DNA from: Rhynchonema sp. JSB1_4 | Lineage: Eukaryota > Nematoda > Chromadorea > Monhysterida > Xyalidae | Direction: 5' to 3' | Assembly (NCBI GenBank): GCA_030248065.1 | Contig: JASAMV010007442.1 | Span: forward strand, 61,525-125,524 | DNA: 64,000 bases | In this document: in pieces, positions 1 through 12,030 of the stretch | Layout of the letters: every line of letters starts with the position of its first letter | Position numbering within the stretch: position 1 is the stretch's first letter | Position numbers and translations under genes: made by a program | The notes under the pieces: generated by a model | Databases searched by the model: none | What the model was told of the DNA's origin: nothing | Seen by the model: only the letters and a program-made list of their open reading frames with translations

Positions 1-182
1 TTGTTTTTTGGTACATTATATCATGTGCAGTAAAATCTCGATGTTAATTGTTTGTTCGTTGCTTTCTAGTTGGTGTTGCGGTATTGCTTTACCGGGGCAG
101 AAATCTGCAGTATCGTGTCCTTGTTTGTTGTGTGTCCTATCCTGGATCTGAATTAAAAAATCCGATACCTGATCAGACGAAG

Positions 183-3100
183 ATGTTGTTCGCGATCCGT
201 TTATGCGGTCCGTGCCGACAACTGCTGCTGGCCAATTGCCATACCTCTGCCCCAGCCATTCATCGGGCCATTTATCACTCGTTCAAGTTGAATCCGCTCA
301 AGTCTACTCATCTGCAAATCAATCGCTTTCGTTTTGTCGGTCTTGTGACTGCACGAGGCCTCGCATTTGGCACTGCTTCTCTGGGATTGGTATCTGCTGC
401 CATCAGGTTTGTCTAGTTGGACATGTCCAGTTTTTGTGCATTCGTTTGTTCAGGACGTTTTTACCTGCTGAACCCACAGGACCGTGCAATGCAAGTCGAA
501 AACGCGCGTTGATTCCATCCGAGCCGAGCAACGCGGTCACGAACATCTGGGCCTGAAATGGGACGACGTGTGGAAGCTCATTCAGCCGCATCTGGCTTGG
601 CTAATTGGCGCCGTATTGGTGGGTGCTTGTTCATCAGAGCCATCTGCTTGTCTCAATCCCTCCATTTTACAGGCTGCCCTGCTCACAGCCCTGATCAACA
701 TCCATGTGCCCCTGTTGCTGGGCGAACTGGTGAACAACATGGCCGAAATCATCAAAGCCTCCACGCCGGACAGGGACCAATTAACAACTCCCATTCTGTC
801 TGTTGCTGTCAAATTGGTTGGCTATTATGTGGCACAGGTGTGTTGCTGGATTTGTGTTTTTTCAATGTCTGTTTTTTTCGACGAGGCCAGGCCGGCTTCA
901 CGCGCAAACCGCGCGAGACGTGGCTACAGTAACCCCAAACTTTTCAGCTGTGTAAGAATTCGAGCGGATACGGTATGGTCTAAGACTGCAAAATACCGCT
1001 GATTCACCTTTAGATCTGATCGACGTTCAAAAATAACATGAAAGTGTCCTTCCTTCGTCCCAGGCATTGCTGACATGCGCCTATATTTCGTGTCTGACCG
1101 TGCTTGGTGAACGGATGGCCACTCAGCTGCGTATTGATTTGTTCCAATCACTTATATCACAGGTGGATTTCGTATTTCTGCACTGATGTTTCAACAATTT
1201 GTTGCTTTTCTTTAAGTTCTGTTGCGTGGAAGGCATTGAGGTCGTAATTGTCAATCCTGACCAAATCTGCCATCTCTTCTTCCAGGACATGGCCTTTTTC
1301 GACGCTCAACGTGTTGGTGAGCTTGTGGCTCGATTGAACACCGATGTGCAGGAGTTCAAGAGTTCGTTCAAATTGTGCATCTCACAGGGATTGCGCACGA
1401 CCACACAGGTAATGTTGTTAGGATGACGGGTCGGACCGACTGCAATTTCGCAACGGAATTATATTTTGCCCTTTCACAGGTGTAATTTGCAGCTAAAAAT
1501 GTTTATTTGCATGTTCAAGTTTGGAGACCGTAAATTTTCACATTTCTTACTTGCTCGCTGCAACTGAACTTCTGACATCAAAAAATTCTTGAAGTGTAGT
1601 AGTAGTAGTAGTTTCAGTGGGCCAGAAAGTTTGCACTTTCTTGAACAAATTCTTGAAGTGACTAAACCCTTCCACTCCAACAACCAGCTTTTTCCCTTCC
1701 ATCGCCCTATCGGCATTTATATTCCTGCCAACTGTTTCAGATCGGTGGTTCCGTGGTGTGTCTGTACATGATCAGTCCATCAATGACCATCTACACCGTC
1801 AGTGTGCTGCCTCTAGTAATCTTGGCCGGCACTGCGTTTGGCGCGTTGCTCAGAGCGCTGTCACGAAAAGGTACCAATTGTGTTTAATTGGTGTTGGTTG
1901 CTGAACGATTTTTCCACAATATGAAACGTAAAAAGCATGACAAAAATATTTTTTGTTCATCTGTTCCCAAGTGTTCCAGCTCAGCAGCAATCAGCATTGG
2001 CAGCAACCGTAGCGGAGGAAGCATTGTCGAATATCAGGACGGTTCGATCGTTCGCCATGGAGAGCGCTGAAGTCGTGTGCGTCTTGACATTCTTCGCTTA
2101 TTGAATGATTATCTACCCGTTTGTGGCTTTGCTATGTTGTGATCATTTATGTCTGCTTCCAGAATGTTCAAGAATGAGGTCCTGAAGCTGCAGTGGCTCA
2201 ACGAAGTGCTCGGATTTGGCATTGGAGTGTTTCAAGGCGCCGCCAATTTATTGCTGAATGGTAAACTGCCAAGAGTCTCCATCGTTTTGGCAGCCTTTTA
2301 TCCAACATTGGGTTACTTTATTCGTAGGCGTTGTCATCTCGGTGTTGTATTTCGGCAGCAATCAAATAATCGACAGTACATTGACGCCCGGTGATCTGAT
2401 GTCGTTCCTCGTCACGGCACAGACCATTCAACGAAGCATGCAACAATTGTCCGTGTTGTTTGGACAGGCCGTACGCGGTTATACGGCTGGGGCTAGGGTG
2501 TTTGAGGTGAGTGTCACTTGCTATGACAATCACGGTCTGATAGAGCGAAAAACCAGTTGTTATAGTGTTCTGATACCCAGGCGCCTGTTCCTATTCTGGA
2601 AGACTGTCCAACGTTGCAGTTCATCCACAATGTGCCCGTTCTGCCCCTGTCCGGTGGTCGTCGCATCCCACATCACAGTCTGATGGGTGATCTCAAATTC
2701 GAGAATGTTTCATTCGAATACCCCACCCGACCCGGGCATCAGGTCTTCAATAATTTTAATCTTCACGTCGAACCGGGCAAGACAGTGGCACTCGTTGGGC
2801 CTTCGGGCGTTGGTTAGTCATTTTAGTCGTTCTTTTTGTCTCATGATTGGGACCTGGCATCTTCTGCGCTTAGAGGGTCAGTCACTCCATGTATTGTCCA
2901 GCAACAGCTACCGCAGAATTTATGGCAGCCACACTGCCTGATTGGTAAAGCGGAAAATCCAGTGATATGCTTGCCCGATTTTAGACCGGAAATTCGCAGA
3001 CATTTTTTCTTTTCTTTCTTTTTCTTCACCTTCAGACTCGGCTTATTCAACGCTTCGGTGCCTTCAAAAAGTTTTTTTTTAATTTTTGGCCGGCATCTAC

Positions 3101-4507
3101 TACGTATGATTGCCTTCGTTTGTGTCGTTATGCAGAAAAATTCATGCTTTGGCCACTTCTTTTTCTCTTTCTTTCGCTCGCCGTTTCTTGCTTGCTATCG
3201 TAACCCCAGTCGAACCATTCCAATTTTCATATCTGAAGCGAGCGCGAACGTTTTCCGCTTTACGGATCAGGCAGGTTGACTGCCATAAATTCTCCGTTAC
3301 ATGTTATCGGACTGTACATAGTGGTAATTTCGATCGAGGTTTCCGGTAGATTGGGGACCAGAATATTGTATGATGAACCACGGAGATAGTTTGCGTATAC
3401 AAAACAAAGTTTTAAGAAAAGAAGCGAAGTTGTAGTGTCTTGAATAACGCAGGCAAGTCCACCATTGCCGCGTTACTGTCACGATTCTATGACGTGAATT
3501 TCGGTGCTGTCAAGGTTGACGATGTCGATATTCGGTTTCTCGACGCACAATGGTGGCGGGGTCATGCCGTTGGGATGATCTCTCAGGTATGGCAACCAAG
3601 CGGATGCAGATGGATGGATCAGATAATGTTTCACGTCACAGTTGCGCTAAAGAAACCAGCGATATTTAGGAGCCAGTGCTGTTTGCGACCACGATTCGAG
3701 AAAACATTCGTTATGGCAAGCCGACAGCAAGCAACGAAGATGTCAGTGTTTATTTTTTCGAAGATTTTTCTCGAGGTCAATAAAATTTTGGAAAAGTGGG
3801 TTCCCTGAAGAACTCAAAGCTTTGCAGATCGAAGACGCTGCTCGTCAAGCAAATGCGCACGATTTCATTGCTGCCTTTCCGGATGGATACGACACACTGG
3901 TGGGCGAGAGGGGCGTGACGCTGTCGGGAGGACAGAAACAGGTTGCTGCATTGCATTCACACCCATGTGTGTATTGACATGATTTAAAACTGTGAGCTTT
4001 GTTTATTTCAATTGTTTCTTTTTCAGCGAGTTGCAATCGCTCGCGCCTTGCTCAAAGACCCGCCGATTCTGATTCTCGATGAGGCGACGTCGGCCTTGGA
4101 TACCGAATCGGAAAAGCTGGTATTTTTTTGTTGGATCGTTTTTATTGCAGTTTCGTTGCAGTTTCAGATTTACAACAATAAAAAGTGCGAACTGTAGGTT
4201 CACGACGCACTGGAGCAGGCGTGTCGCAATCGTACCGTATTGATTATTGCGCATCGACTCAGCACCATACAGAATGCGGACAGAATCGCTGTGCTCGGGG
4301 AGGGAAGGGTGTTGGAGGTACTGGACATCAATGATCATTTTTTTTGTTATTTGTTAATCCAAGCTGTTTTTATGATGTTTCGATAATGCTACATATTCAT
4401 TCTTTCAGACCGGTACCCACGCACAGTTGATCAAACGAAAAGGCGGTGTGTATCAAAAACTGATCAGTGCGCAAACGAGCAGTAGTGTTGAGCATTTGTT
4501 TCAATAA
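183..4507 (+). CDS. ABCB8: Mitochondrial half-ABC transporter, ABCB8-like
   Basis: Half transporter, one membrane domain followed by one ATP-binding domain; the ABCB8 family sits in the mitochondrial inner membrane. Likely start is ATG 183 ([10 protein letters not shown]), giving a basic, targeting-like N terminus. Exons: 183-406, 480-618, 673-837, 1064-1162, 1286-1408, 1741-1870, 1980-about 2070, about 2160-2260, 2328-2506, 2581-2812, 3453-3586, 3670-3741, 3828-3941, 4027-4119, 4198-4317, 4409-4507. The membrane domain holds [18 protein letters not shown] and [12 protein letters not shown], typical of ABCB8. The nucleotide-binding domain is complete: Walker A GPSGVGKST (split by an intron), Q-loop ISQEPVLF, signature LSGGQKQ, Walker [13 protein letters not shown] and H-loop IIAHRLST, so it should be active. 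The donor/acceptor pair near 2070/2160 is the least certain junction. ABCB10 is the main alternative, but the membrane-domain motifs favour ABCB8. Confidence 0.9.
2915..3292. mobile_element. Inverted-repeat element in the ABCB8 intron that splits Walker A
   Basis: Imperfect inverted repeats of about 43 bases (2915-2957 and 3250-3292) flank a centre without coding potential. The inner repeat sequence GCTTTACGGATCAGGCA also occurs in the elements at 19904 and 59342, so these are probably related non-autonomous DNA transposons. It lies wholly inside intron 2813-3452. Confidence 0.6.
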
Positions 4508-4730
4508 TATCTCGGGCACTTTGACCACTGCCTTATTTTTTGTGTATATTTACTGATCAACTTGCTGAATAAAATTTGGTTTTCATACAAAGCAATGTTT
4601 TTGATGTTGCGTTTGTACTATGAACCGGTTGATTGCACCGGAGCTTTGTGCGCTTTACTTTGGACTACATTTTTTACCCTGCGCTTTGTAAAATTTGTGT
4701 GTTTCACAGACCAAAACCAGCAGCACAAAA
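4508..4730 (+). promoter_or_regulatory. Short ABCB8-PEN2 spacer with poly(A) signal and acceptor-like site
   Basis: Only 223 bases separate the ABCB8 stop from the PEN-2 ATG. An AATAAA lies near 4567. A pyrimidine-rich acceptor-like string (GTGTTTCACAG) ends about 22 bases before the ATG. That arrangement resembles a trans-splice site between operon genes, but an ordinary 5' UTR intron is also possible. Confidence 0.4.
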
Positions 4731-5179
4731 ATGACGAACGTCGACCGTTTGTCTGGTTCTGACAAACTGGCGCTGTGCAAAAAGTATTTTTACTGTGAGT
4801 GGAAATTTGAAAACTATCTTGTTCTTCTGGACATCCTCTGCTTGATTTAACATTCATTTACAGTTGGTTTCCTATTCCTTCCGCTGGTCTGGTTGGTGAA
4901 TTTCGTTTGGTTCCTCAAGCCCGCATTTCGACAGACTGCTTTTACCGAACAGCCGCAGATCAAAAAGTGTACGTTGATGCATCTATATTTGCATGAATAA
5001 CCACTATTTATAAATACGCGTCGCGTTGTATGATTCCAGACGTGATCTATTCTGGCGTCGGTGTGCTGGTTTGGGCTGTGATCATCGTGGTCTGGCAATG
5101 TGTCTTCCAGACACAACGCGTCAGTTGGGGCATATACGGCGATTACATCAGTTTTGTGATACCGAAAGGACGGGCTTGA
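4731..5179 (+). CDS. PSENEN: PEN-2, gamma-secretase subunit
   Basis: Three exons (4731-4794, 4864-4968, 5040-5179) join in phase to a 102-residue protein, the usual PEN-2 length. Family landmarks are visible: LCKKYFYFGFLFLPLVWLVN near the N terminus, then TEQPQIKKYV, a hydrophobic second half (VGVLVWAVIIVVWQCVFQ) and the C-terminal GDYISFVIPKGRA. The middle exons have no start codon of their own and are easy to miss. PEN-2 is needed for maturation of presenilin in the gamma-secretase complex (presenilin, nicastrin, APH-1, PEN-2). It lies on the same strand just downstream of ABCB8. Nothing looks damaged. Confidence 0.95.
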
Positions 5180-5454
5180 GCAGGAGCTGGATCTGACTTG
5201 TTTGACCGATTGATTGCATTCCGAAATGGTTCTTTTGTACAGTTACTCTTCCTTTTTCTTTTATTTGTTACTGTTGAATGGTTGTTTGTGATCAAATGGT
5301 GTATGTAATTTAAAAAATTCAGCTTTAAAAAGCGGTGTTCAACTTTGAAGAAAATTAAGGCGATTTTGCGAGTAGTTTCGCACATTCAAATTTTCTCAAA
5401 GCAAAATAGAAACCAAGAATTCATGCGCTGCAACCATAGTTTTTTTTAGACACT
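5180..5454. other. PEN2 3' flank, no gene seen
   Basis: AT-rich sequence without a convincing ORF or a clear poly(A) signal; probably the 3' UTR and flank of PEN-2. Confidence 0.5.
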
Positions 5455-6200
5455 TTTTAGGTGCAATTTGCACCTAAAAAATCAGAATTGCACCTAAAAA
5501 TTCAGGGTTAGGTGCAAGCTTGCACCTAACATTTTGAGTCCTTATTTCCTTAATTTAGCATTTATACAGCATCTTTTAAGGTTCGAAAACCTTAGAAACG
5601 AAAAAAATGCGCTGCGCGGCTTCTTCGTTCCTTCCACTAAATTCCATCGAAACCTTTGGTGTTTGGTCGACATCGACAAAAAATATTTATTGGTCTGATT
5701 GCACTTCGCGCACAGTTAGTACCTGGTATTGGTAATAAGATTCAACAAATACTACAGCAGAACATGACAACAGCATTAGATACCAACACAAATTAAACAA
5801 AGGGCAAAAGTAAATGAATGATAACCCCCAAAAGTGGATATGGTAACAGGAAAATTTTACTGCTTCGGAGCTCAAAGTCAAACACTCGCTTACTTCTCAA
5901 TCGGTTCTCAATAATCAAACTAAAATTCAACGTGCTACAGAAATTCGGACTTTCCTTCAGAAGTTTGTTTATGCTAAAATCAGTTGACAAGAATAAATTT
6001 TGATGAAAGAGTCACTTTGGTTAGCTGATCACACTGCACTAACAAGCACGCAAATAGCATTAGAACGCATGACCAGGCAAAAAACACCTAAAATCGGCGT
6101 TTTTTATTCAAAGTAGGGCTTGCACCTACTTTGGCCAGCTTGCACCTAAAAATTGGGGGGTTGCACCTAAGTTGCACCTGGTAAATTTTGAAAAAAAAAA
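5455..6200. repeat. Dispersed repeat with TAGGTGCAA / TTGCACCTA ends
   Basis: Several direct and inverted copies of TTGCACCTA cluster at 5458-5530 and again at 6115-6180, flanking AT-rich sequence. A second copy of the arrangement, sharing the inner GCTGCGCGG, lies at 52597-52990. It looks like a non-autonomous element with complex ends. No coding capacity seen. Confidence 0.5.
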
Positions 6201-6661
6201 CCCTGGCTGCAACTATGATATGTGCTGCTTGCACGCGCAGGGCAACAAACCTGAGAAACTCATTAAATCATGATTCAACATCAAGCACCAGTGAAGTGAA
6301 ATGCGACAAACAACTTTTCAATTTCACCAATATTTCTTCGGCGACTGTGCACGCGTAGGGTGCCAGGGATTCTTCCAACCCATAATCATCGTAACGCCCA
6401 ACAACATCAGGAAATCGTGCAACTCCATCACCAGAAACGCACGCCATTTTCCGCCACTGCAGAGCTTTGAGTTAAATGCAGGTGCCACTCGTTGTTATTG
6501 CACTGGCGGATGAAAAAAACGTTTTTCTCGGTCCGTCTGGGACGTGAAAAACCTCAGCCTCCTTCCAGGAATCGGTCTTTTTTACGAAATTTTCCAATTT
6601 TCGAGAGAAGTTGGGGACAAGTTTCTTCGAACAACTTTGTCAAGCGGACATCAATATCTTT

Positions 6662-7248
6662 TTCACATTTAACATAAAACACCCCCAAAAACCACTTAAA
6701 CAAACAACAACAACAAAAAAACCACCCCCCCACACAAACCCAAAAATTAAAAACAAACCACAAACACCTAACACACACCAAACACACCCAAATTTCCCCT
6801 CCCTTTCCTCCCCCACCATACCCCAAACCACCACAGACAACCCAAATAAACCCCCGGCGGCAACATTTATTCCAAAACAAAAAAAATCCATCTCCCCCCA
6901 CAACCCAACCCAAAAAAAAAAAAAAAAAAAACCACCCTAAAAAAAAACAATATCGCACCTCCTTATCTCAACACACCACGCAAAAAAAAAAACAAACAAA
7001 CTTATACAATACATATATACATCAAAAAAAAAAACACAAAAAATCCCACACACACAACAAAAAACAAAAATCAACTACACTCAAAAAATTACTCCCTTCT
7101 CCTCCCCCCCCCCCCCCACCACCAAACCACCCCAACAAACCAAAAACTATACTATACCTTTTTCCTACTTCCCCCTCCTCTACTCCCACCCTCATATCCC
7201 ACCACACATCCCCTCCCCCCCTCCTCCTCCCTCCTCCTCCCCCCCCCC
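6662..7248. other. Nearly G-free low-complexity block, possible assembly artefact
   Basis: About 590 bases of A, C and some T with only about seven G on the plus strand, including long A runs and C runs. It ends abruptly in poly-C directly before normal sequence at 7249. ORFs in it are meaningless. It may be a real skewed repeat or poorly resolved read sequence joined into the assembly. Confidence 0.7.
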
Positions 7249-7370
7249 ATGTTTATTTCGAGTTTACGACCGGTATTTAACGAAGCTTATCACAATTATG
7301 TGACAGTGTATCTTGCAGTGGCGTGGGAGAGGGGGTACCTGGCTGCAGGTAACCCCTCCGAGACTTTACA

Positions 7371-7520
7371 AGAAGTAAAAAGGACACGTAAATCGCAAGA
7401 TTTTCATTCGCAAACACCTCAAAGTCGAAAAATTGCGCGCACATGCGTTTTCAGCACTGGACAAAAACGACGTTTCACAAATGAAACGAGCACTGGATAA
7501 AAATGACTTTTCGTCCAGAT
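7371..7520. repeat. Dispersed repeat, histone-flank family, copy 1
   Basis: Shares segments such as CACTGGATAAAAATGACTTTT and a CGCGC-bearing stretch with the copies at 9075-9390 and 20440-20610. Truncated and non-coding. Confidence 0.45.
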
Positions 7521-7989
7521 ACCGGAGTTTTCCACTTAAAGCCCCCCCCCGAATAGAGCCCTCGGGGGCTCTAAGTGGAAAATTTTCCACTTAAAGCCCC
7601 CGGGGGCTCTAATTGGATTTATTTTTTTTACGGACCATTGATTTTACATCGAACAGTAAACTTGCCAAAATAGTTCAAACTAGTGTAAGAATGACCAAAA
7701 TACCGCACTTTTCTGTTGTTTTACCAACGTTTTGCCACGTTTAGATGAAGATCCTCACAATCAGGTTGAAATATGGTATCAGAAATGTTGAAATGCTGGC
7801 CTAAAGTGTCCCTACTGACAACGATGAAAACACCCAGTTTTCCGCTTAAAGCCCCCGAGGGCTGTAAGTGGAAACGTTTCCACTTAAAGCCCCCGGGGGC
7901 TCTAATTGGATTTTTTCTTTCTGGTCGGAGGGTCCATTTTCCACCAATTTCCGCATAGAGCCCCCGGGGCTTTAAGTGGAAAACTCCGG
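7521..7989. mobile_element. Non-autonomous element with TA target site, AGCCCCCGGGGGCT motifs
   Basis: Terminal inverted repeats of about 25 bases begin CCGGAGTTTTCCACTTAAAG (7521) and end in the complement (7989), flanked by TA on both sides as in Tc1/mariner insertions. Several internal inverted motifs built on GAGCCCCCGGGGGCTTTAAG make it strongly self-complementary. No transposase seen. Confidence 0.6.
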
Positions 7990-8024
7990 TAAATTCAGAA
8001 ATATGCTACGCCCCTGGTGTCAAT

Positions 8025-8250
8025 GGGTGATATTTTCGAAACGGTGTAAAGGTCAGTTGGGAGTAAAGGTCGGTGGAAAGCTCGGTCGACAGCTCAGTGT
8101 GATAGACCTCGGTGTAAACTTGAAACATTCCACGTTAATAACAGGCAATGTTTCACGTTTACATCAAGCTACGCCGACCGAGCTTTCGACCGAACTTTAC
8201 ACCGACCTTTACGCCCAACTGACCTTTACACCGTTTCGAAAATTCCACCC
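8025..8250. mobile_element. Palindromic element, copy 1 (3-bp target duplication)
   Basis: A nearly full-length palindrome that starts GGGTGATATTTTCGAAACGG and ends in the complement. It is flanked by AAT on both sides. A second copy at 11731-11955 is flanked by ATA. It lies just beyond the stop codon of the neighbouring minus-strand gene. Confidence 0.7.
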
Positions 8251-8267
8251 AATGTCTTGACAGATTC

Positions 8268-11034
8268 TCAGTAGACACCAACCATGAACTCCGTCAACCG
8301 TTGAACGTCTTCGGGTGCTGGCGTGCACTCGAGTAACTAGATGGACAAAAAAGATTAATTAAACGGAAATCAAAAGAAAAAACATCGCCAAAAACATGTG
8401 TTACCTGAGTCATGATCAGCAACTTGTGTATCTTCACAACATCTTTATCGTCAAGTATTTTTAGTTCGAGATATGGTGCGAACAGTTTGACGCTGGGCGG
8501 CTGGTCGAGACAGTCTGCAACATGTTTTGATGATAATGGGCTCTGAATCTCAATAATCACAAAAGTAACAATTACGCACCCAGAAACAATTCCGGGATCG
8601 GCCCATCAACTTGTCGTTGGAACTGTTCAGCTTTGGCTGAGTAATTGATCACCGGATAGTAGATCTACAGAATGTTGGCCCGAATCACACATTTTTGTTT
8701 CCGACATTTTTATGATGATTCAACCGACTGACCGGCACTCTCGCAGGTCCGTTCCACACGAGCTCGCGTGTGAATGCCCTCCATCGATGTTTCCTTGCTC
8801 GATCAGGCGACAACACCACACTTTCATCAGCCAACCACATGGCTTTGCACTGTTCACCACCGATGCACATTGTCAGGTACAGATTGGGTGGTAGATTGTG
8901 GTGCTCGCTCATTACTGGGTACAGCGTGAGCGCCTAAAGTCAGTTTCTGTGAAACATCATCCTGGCAACACAATACCGTTACCAAACTTGATCGTCCGTC
9001 CGGTCCCGCCTTTCAGCACTGACCATGTCACTGTTTGCCTGGCGGATCCAGCTTTTGGCAAAGGGAGGGGACAAATCCAAAAAGTCATTTTTATCCAGTG
9101 CTTGTTCCATTTTTGAAAAGTCATTTTTATCTGGTGCTTCTTTTGAATTTCGCGCTTTTTACACTAAATTCCATACAAAATGTGACAATGCGGCACTTTT
9201 TACGCGCGCGAAAGCCAAATTTCACTGACAATCGGTGTATCTGAAGCGCGAAACGCGCGATTTTTGGACTTTTGAAGTGTATTACAGAGTAAAAATCCTG
9301 CGATTTAGGGGTCCTTTTTCCTTCTTCCTTCCGAAACGGTGCCGCCTTCAGGGGCCAAATGGACCAAAGGGGGGGGCATTGCCGCTGTGCCCCACTGGAA
9401 TCGCCCTTGCTGTTTGCAAGGATATGGCTACTGATAGATAATGTTGCCAAAACTATACCAACTTTAAAGATTTGATCGCAACTCATGTCCGTTTCGTCAT
9501 CCGCGGCAATGTCCAGCCAGAAGTATTGTGCGCTGAACGACGCTGGCAGTTGCGCGTCAATGGCCGATGGCTTTTGTCGGTTCGAATGCAGGTTATCGGC
9601 CTGCAGAAGTGAAGAATTGCATGATCACAAAATGATTCCAACACCCGAGAATTGCTGATTTTGCACACTTACGAACTCTATCTTGTACTCGCGAATGAAA
9701 TTCACACCGAATTTGGCACACTGGACCACCAGGTGTCTGAAAGACAACTTGGCTCGACCACAGCTCGAGTAACCATCCCATGGAGCAGCGATTTCAAGCC
9801 GAGCTTTGGCAGGCACGCAGGTTTAGGCTTAGGCTCATACGAGGTGCATTTTGTACAGGTGTTAGTGCTGCTCAAGTCTGAGCCCAAGCTCGAAATGAAA
9901 TCAAATGATGCCGACCCTTGGGTTGGATTTCACACGGTTACGCGAGCTGTGGTTAAGCCGACAATTTGTTGGTTTTTGGGCCCAAAGAGAGGCCAGAGGT
10001 CTATGAGGCCAACTTGTAGTTCGATCGCAGAGTGACGGCGTGATCCAACCATTCGTCGACCAAATGTGCAATACTGCCTTCTCGGGTCACCTGCGCCTTG
10101 CTCATGCGACGCAACGGAGTTGAGGAACTGCGATACAAGTTCTTCTCTTTTCAGCAGAATAAAGAACAAATGCCGGTTTAGGATCTGCCTGGTCACGTAA
10201 CTTCCTTGTTTGTAACAAAGTCGAATTGCTTGTTTGTTTCTGAGACTAATGTCGAAATACAAGCCCTGTTAAAATAACCGAGATCCTGCCCGATCACCAG
10301 TACGTTACTAACTGGACTCACATTCTGCGCATTCCAGTGGTGTTTGCATTGTTTGGTGCCGAGTGTCCATGGGTGCCAATCCCAATGCCCGATTTTTTAC
10401 CTGGTGACAAGGCCATCTGTCGGCGCACGTGCGCGATCACCAGCTGGTGCAAGTTTTTGGCACGACGTTTCTGCTCGTCCAAACCACGACAGCGAACCGA
10501 TTCCTCGGTCACCAGGTTTTGCATCAACATCCCTTCAAGTTTTGGGTACTGTGCGATAACGAAAACACAACATCTCGCCGCAGGTGGGTACGGGGCCATC
10601 GGGACCAGTCGTACATACCAACGACGACTGATGCACCTCCCGTCTGTAATGGTGAAGGCATAGGGTCAGCTTTTGAGTAGCATCCAACCTTCCGATACGT
10701 TGCAATCGTTCTGTTTATCAGATCGCCTGTTGGCCACCCTCGTCTGTTGTTTCCTATTCCCATTCTCACTGTTCAATGCGCTGTACGAACGCGAACGGGG
10801 TGCAATCGATGAATCGGCTGAGCTCAGCGAACCACTGCGGCAATAAATTAAGCATCAATTATGAGCAGTGTATTCATGATGAACCAGTATGACACAAGTT
10901 ACCACAGTATACCTGCTGTTCGTAATGGATCGTTTCAATTCAACCATCATCGGATTTTCGTACGACTCTGATCGGGAGACTTTCGACGATTTGATTCGCA
11001 TCTGCACAGCCGATTTGGAATATTGTCGGCTCAT
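8268..11034 (-). CDS. Unrecognised 11-exon gene, 474 aa
   Basis: I do not recognise this protein. Exons (high to low): 10913-11034, 10689-10834, 10322-10643, 10197-10265, 10014-10127, 9673-9736, 9459-9600, 8733-8914, 8580-8664, 8405-8514, 8268-8336. All phases agree and the sum is 1425 bases, one open frame from ATG 11034 to TGA 8268. The first 80 residues are rich in Ser and Arg (SSGSLSSADSS, RSRSYSALN) and probably disordered. The rest is a mixed, globular-looking sequence with segments such as EGSIAHLVDEWLDHAVTLR and NLPPNLYLTMCIGGEQC. I see no signal peptide or membrane segment. The second-to-last junction uses acceptor GTTGCAG before 8514, chosen for phase. The large intron 8915-9458 holds a dispersed repeat. 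Confidence 0.6.
9075..9390. repeat. Dispersed repeat, histone-flank family, copy 2
   Basis: Longest of three related copies; contains two direct AAAAGTCATTTTTATC units, a CGCGCGA-rich segment and a CTTCCTTCCGAAACGGTG stretch that recurs inverted at 20440-20610. It lies in an intron of the unrecognised gene. Confidence 0.5.
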
Positions 11035-11200
11035 CTTCTGATTTGATTATTCGCAATAGTACTTTAGTGTGGGAGTATTGTTGATGTTTTATGTCAATGG
11101 AAGGAGTGAATGGTAATACCCACAAGGACCTTGCCCTGAATATCGTGGTGGCTTCACATCGTGCAATTTAGAAGCGCATGTATACCATGTAATTTGTAAA

Positions 11201-11366
11201 AGACCACGCCAGCACGAGCCCAAATTCGGAGGCGGCAGAGTAGTGATGCATTCATACGTGGCTGCTGATTTGGTAAACGTTACACGTTGTAGAATACAAA
11301 ATGGTAATGCGGATTTTCTCTTTCTAAGCACACCACCTCCGAAATCGGGCTCGTGTTGGCGTGGTT
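11201..11366. mobile_element. Inverted-repeat element, CACGAGCCCGATTTCGG family, copy 1
   Basis: Ends AGACCACGCCAGCACGAGCC and its near-complement (GGCTCGTGTTGGCGTGGTTT) enclose about 110 bases. A second copy sits at 52033-52211. No coding capacity. Confidence 0.6.
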
Positions 11367-11730
11367 TGCATTTATGCTTTGTAAAGTCACGTGTTGTTTA
11401 CGTTGTCATGCATTTTCTAGCAGCACCACGTGCCATATTATGCTAAGAAACCTAAGTAATTATAATGCAACATAGGTCCACCAGGACACAAAGACGACCA
11501 TAGAACTCAAATATTCATTTATGTTTATCGTACAATTTCATGCATAATGTGGGCGGCGGGTGAATCAGCCTTTCGGTCGTGCCAGCGTCAAGTTTACATT
11601 AATGAATGCCTCACCTTGTCTATGGAACAAGGAGGCTTTCTTTTTTTCGGCTGCCTCTGCCTGACATGTTAGCAAACTTTGTGAGCAAGCTTTGTCAGCA
11701 ATAATTTTCAGTCAACGCACACACGAGATA

Positions 11731-11955
11731 GGGTGATATTTTCGAAACGGTGTAAAGGTGAGTTGGGTGTAAAAGTCGGTGTAAGCTCAATCGAAAGCTC
11801 GGTCGGTGTCAGCTCGGTGTAAACATGAAACACTGCCTGCTGTTAACGTGGAATGTTTCATGTTTACACCGAGCTGACACCGACCGAGCTTTCGACCGAG
11901 CTTACACCGACCTTTACACCCAACTGAGCTTTACACCGTTTCGAAAATGCCACCC
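11731..11955. mobile_element. Palindromic element, copy 2 (3-bp target duplication)
   Basis: Same palindrome as at 8025-8250, beginning GGGTGATATTTTCGAAACGG and ending GCCACCC. It is flanked by ATA on each side. The arms contain repeated GGTGTAA and AGCTCGGT units, so the transcript would fold into one long hairpin. Confidence 0.7.
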
Positions 11956-12030
11956 ATAGGCGAAAAAACTTGCTGACGTGTCTTTGCTGACATGAGTAAA
12001 AATTGAATGCAAGCACAAATAACACTAGTC

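Noticed and set aside
6554..6958. Open frames of more than 100 codons in the G-free block
   Set aside because: Absence of G removes most stop codons on both strands; the peptides are low-complexity.
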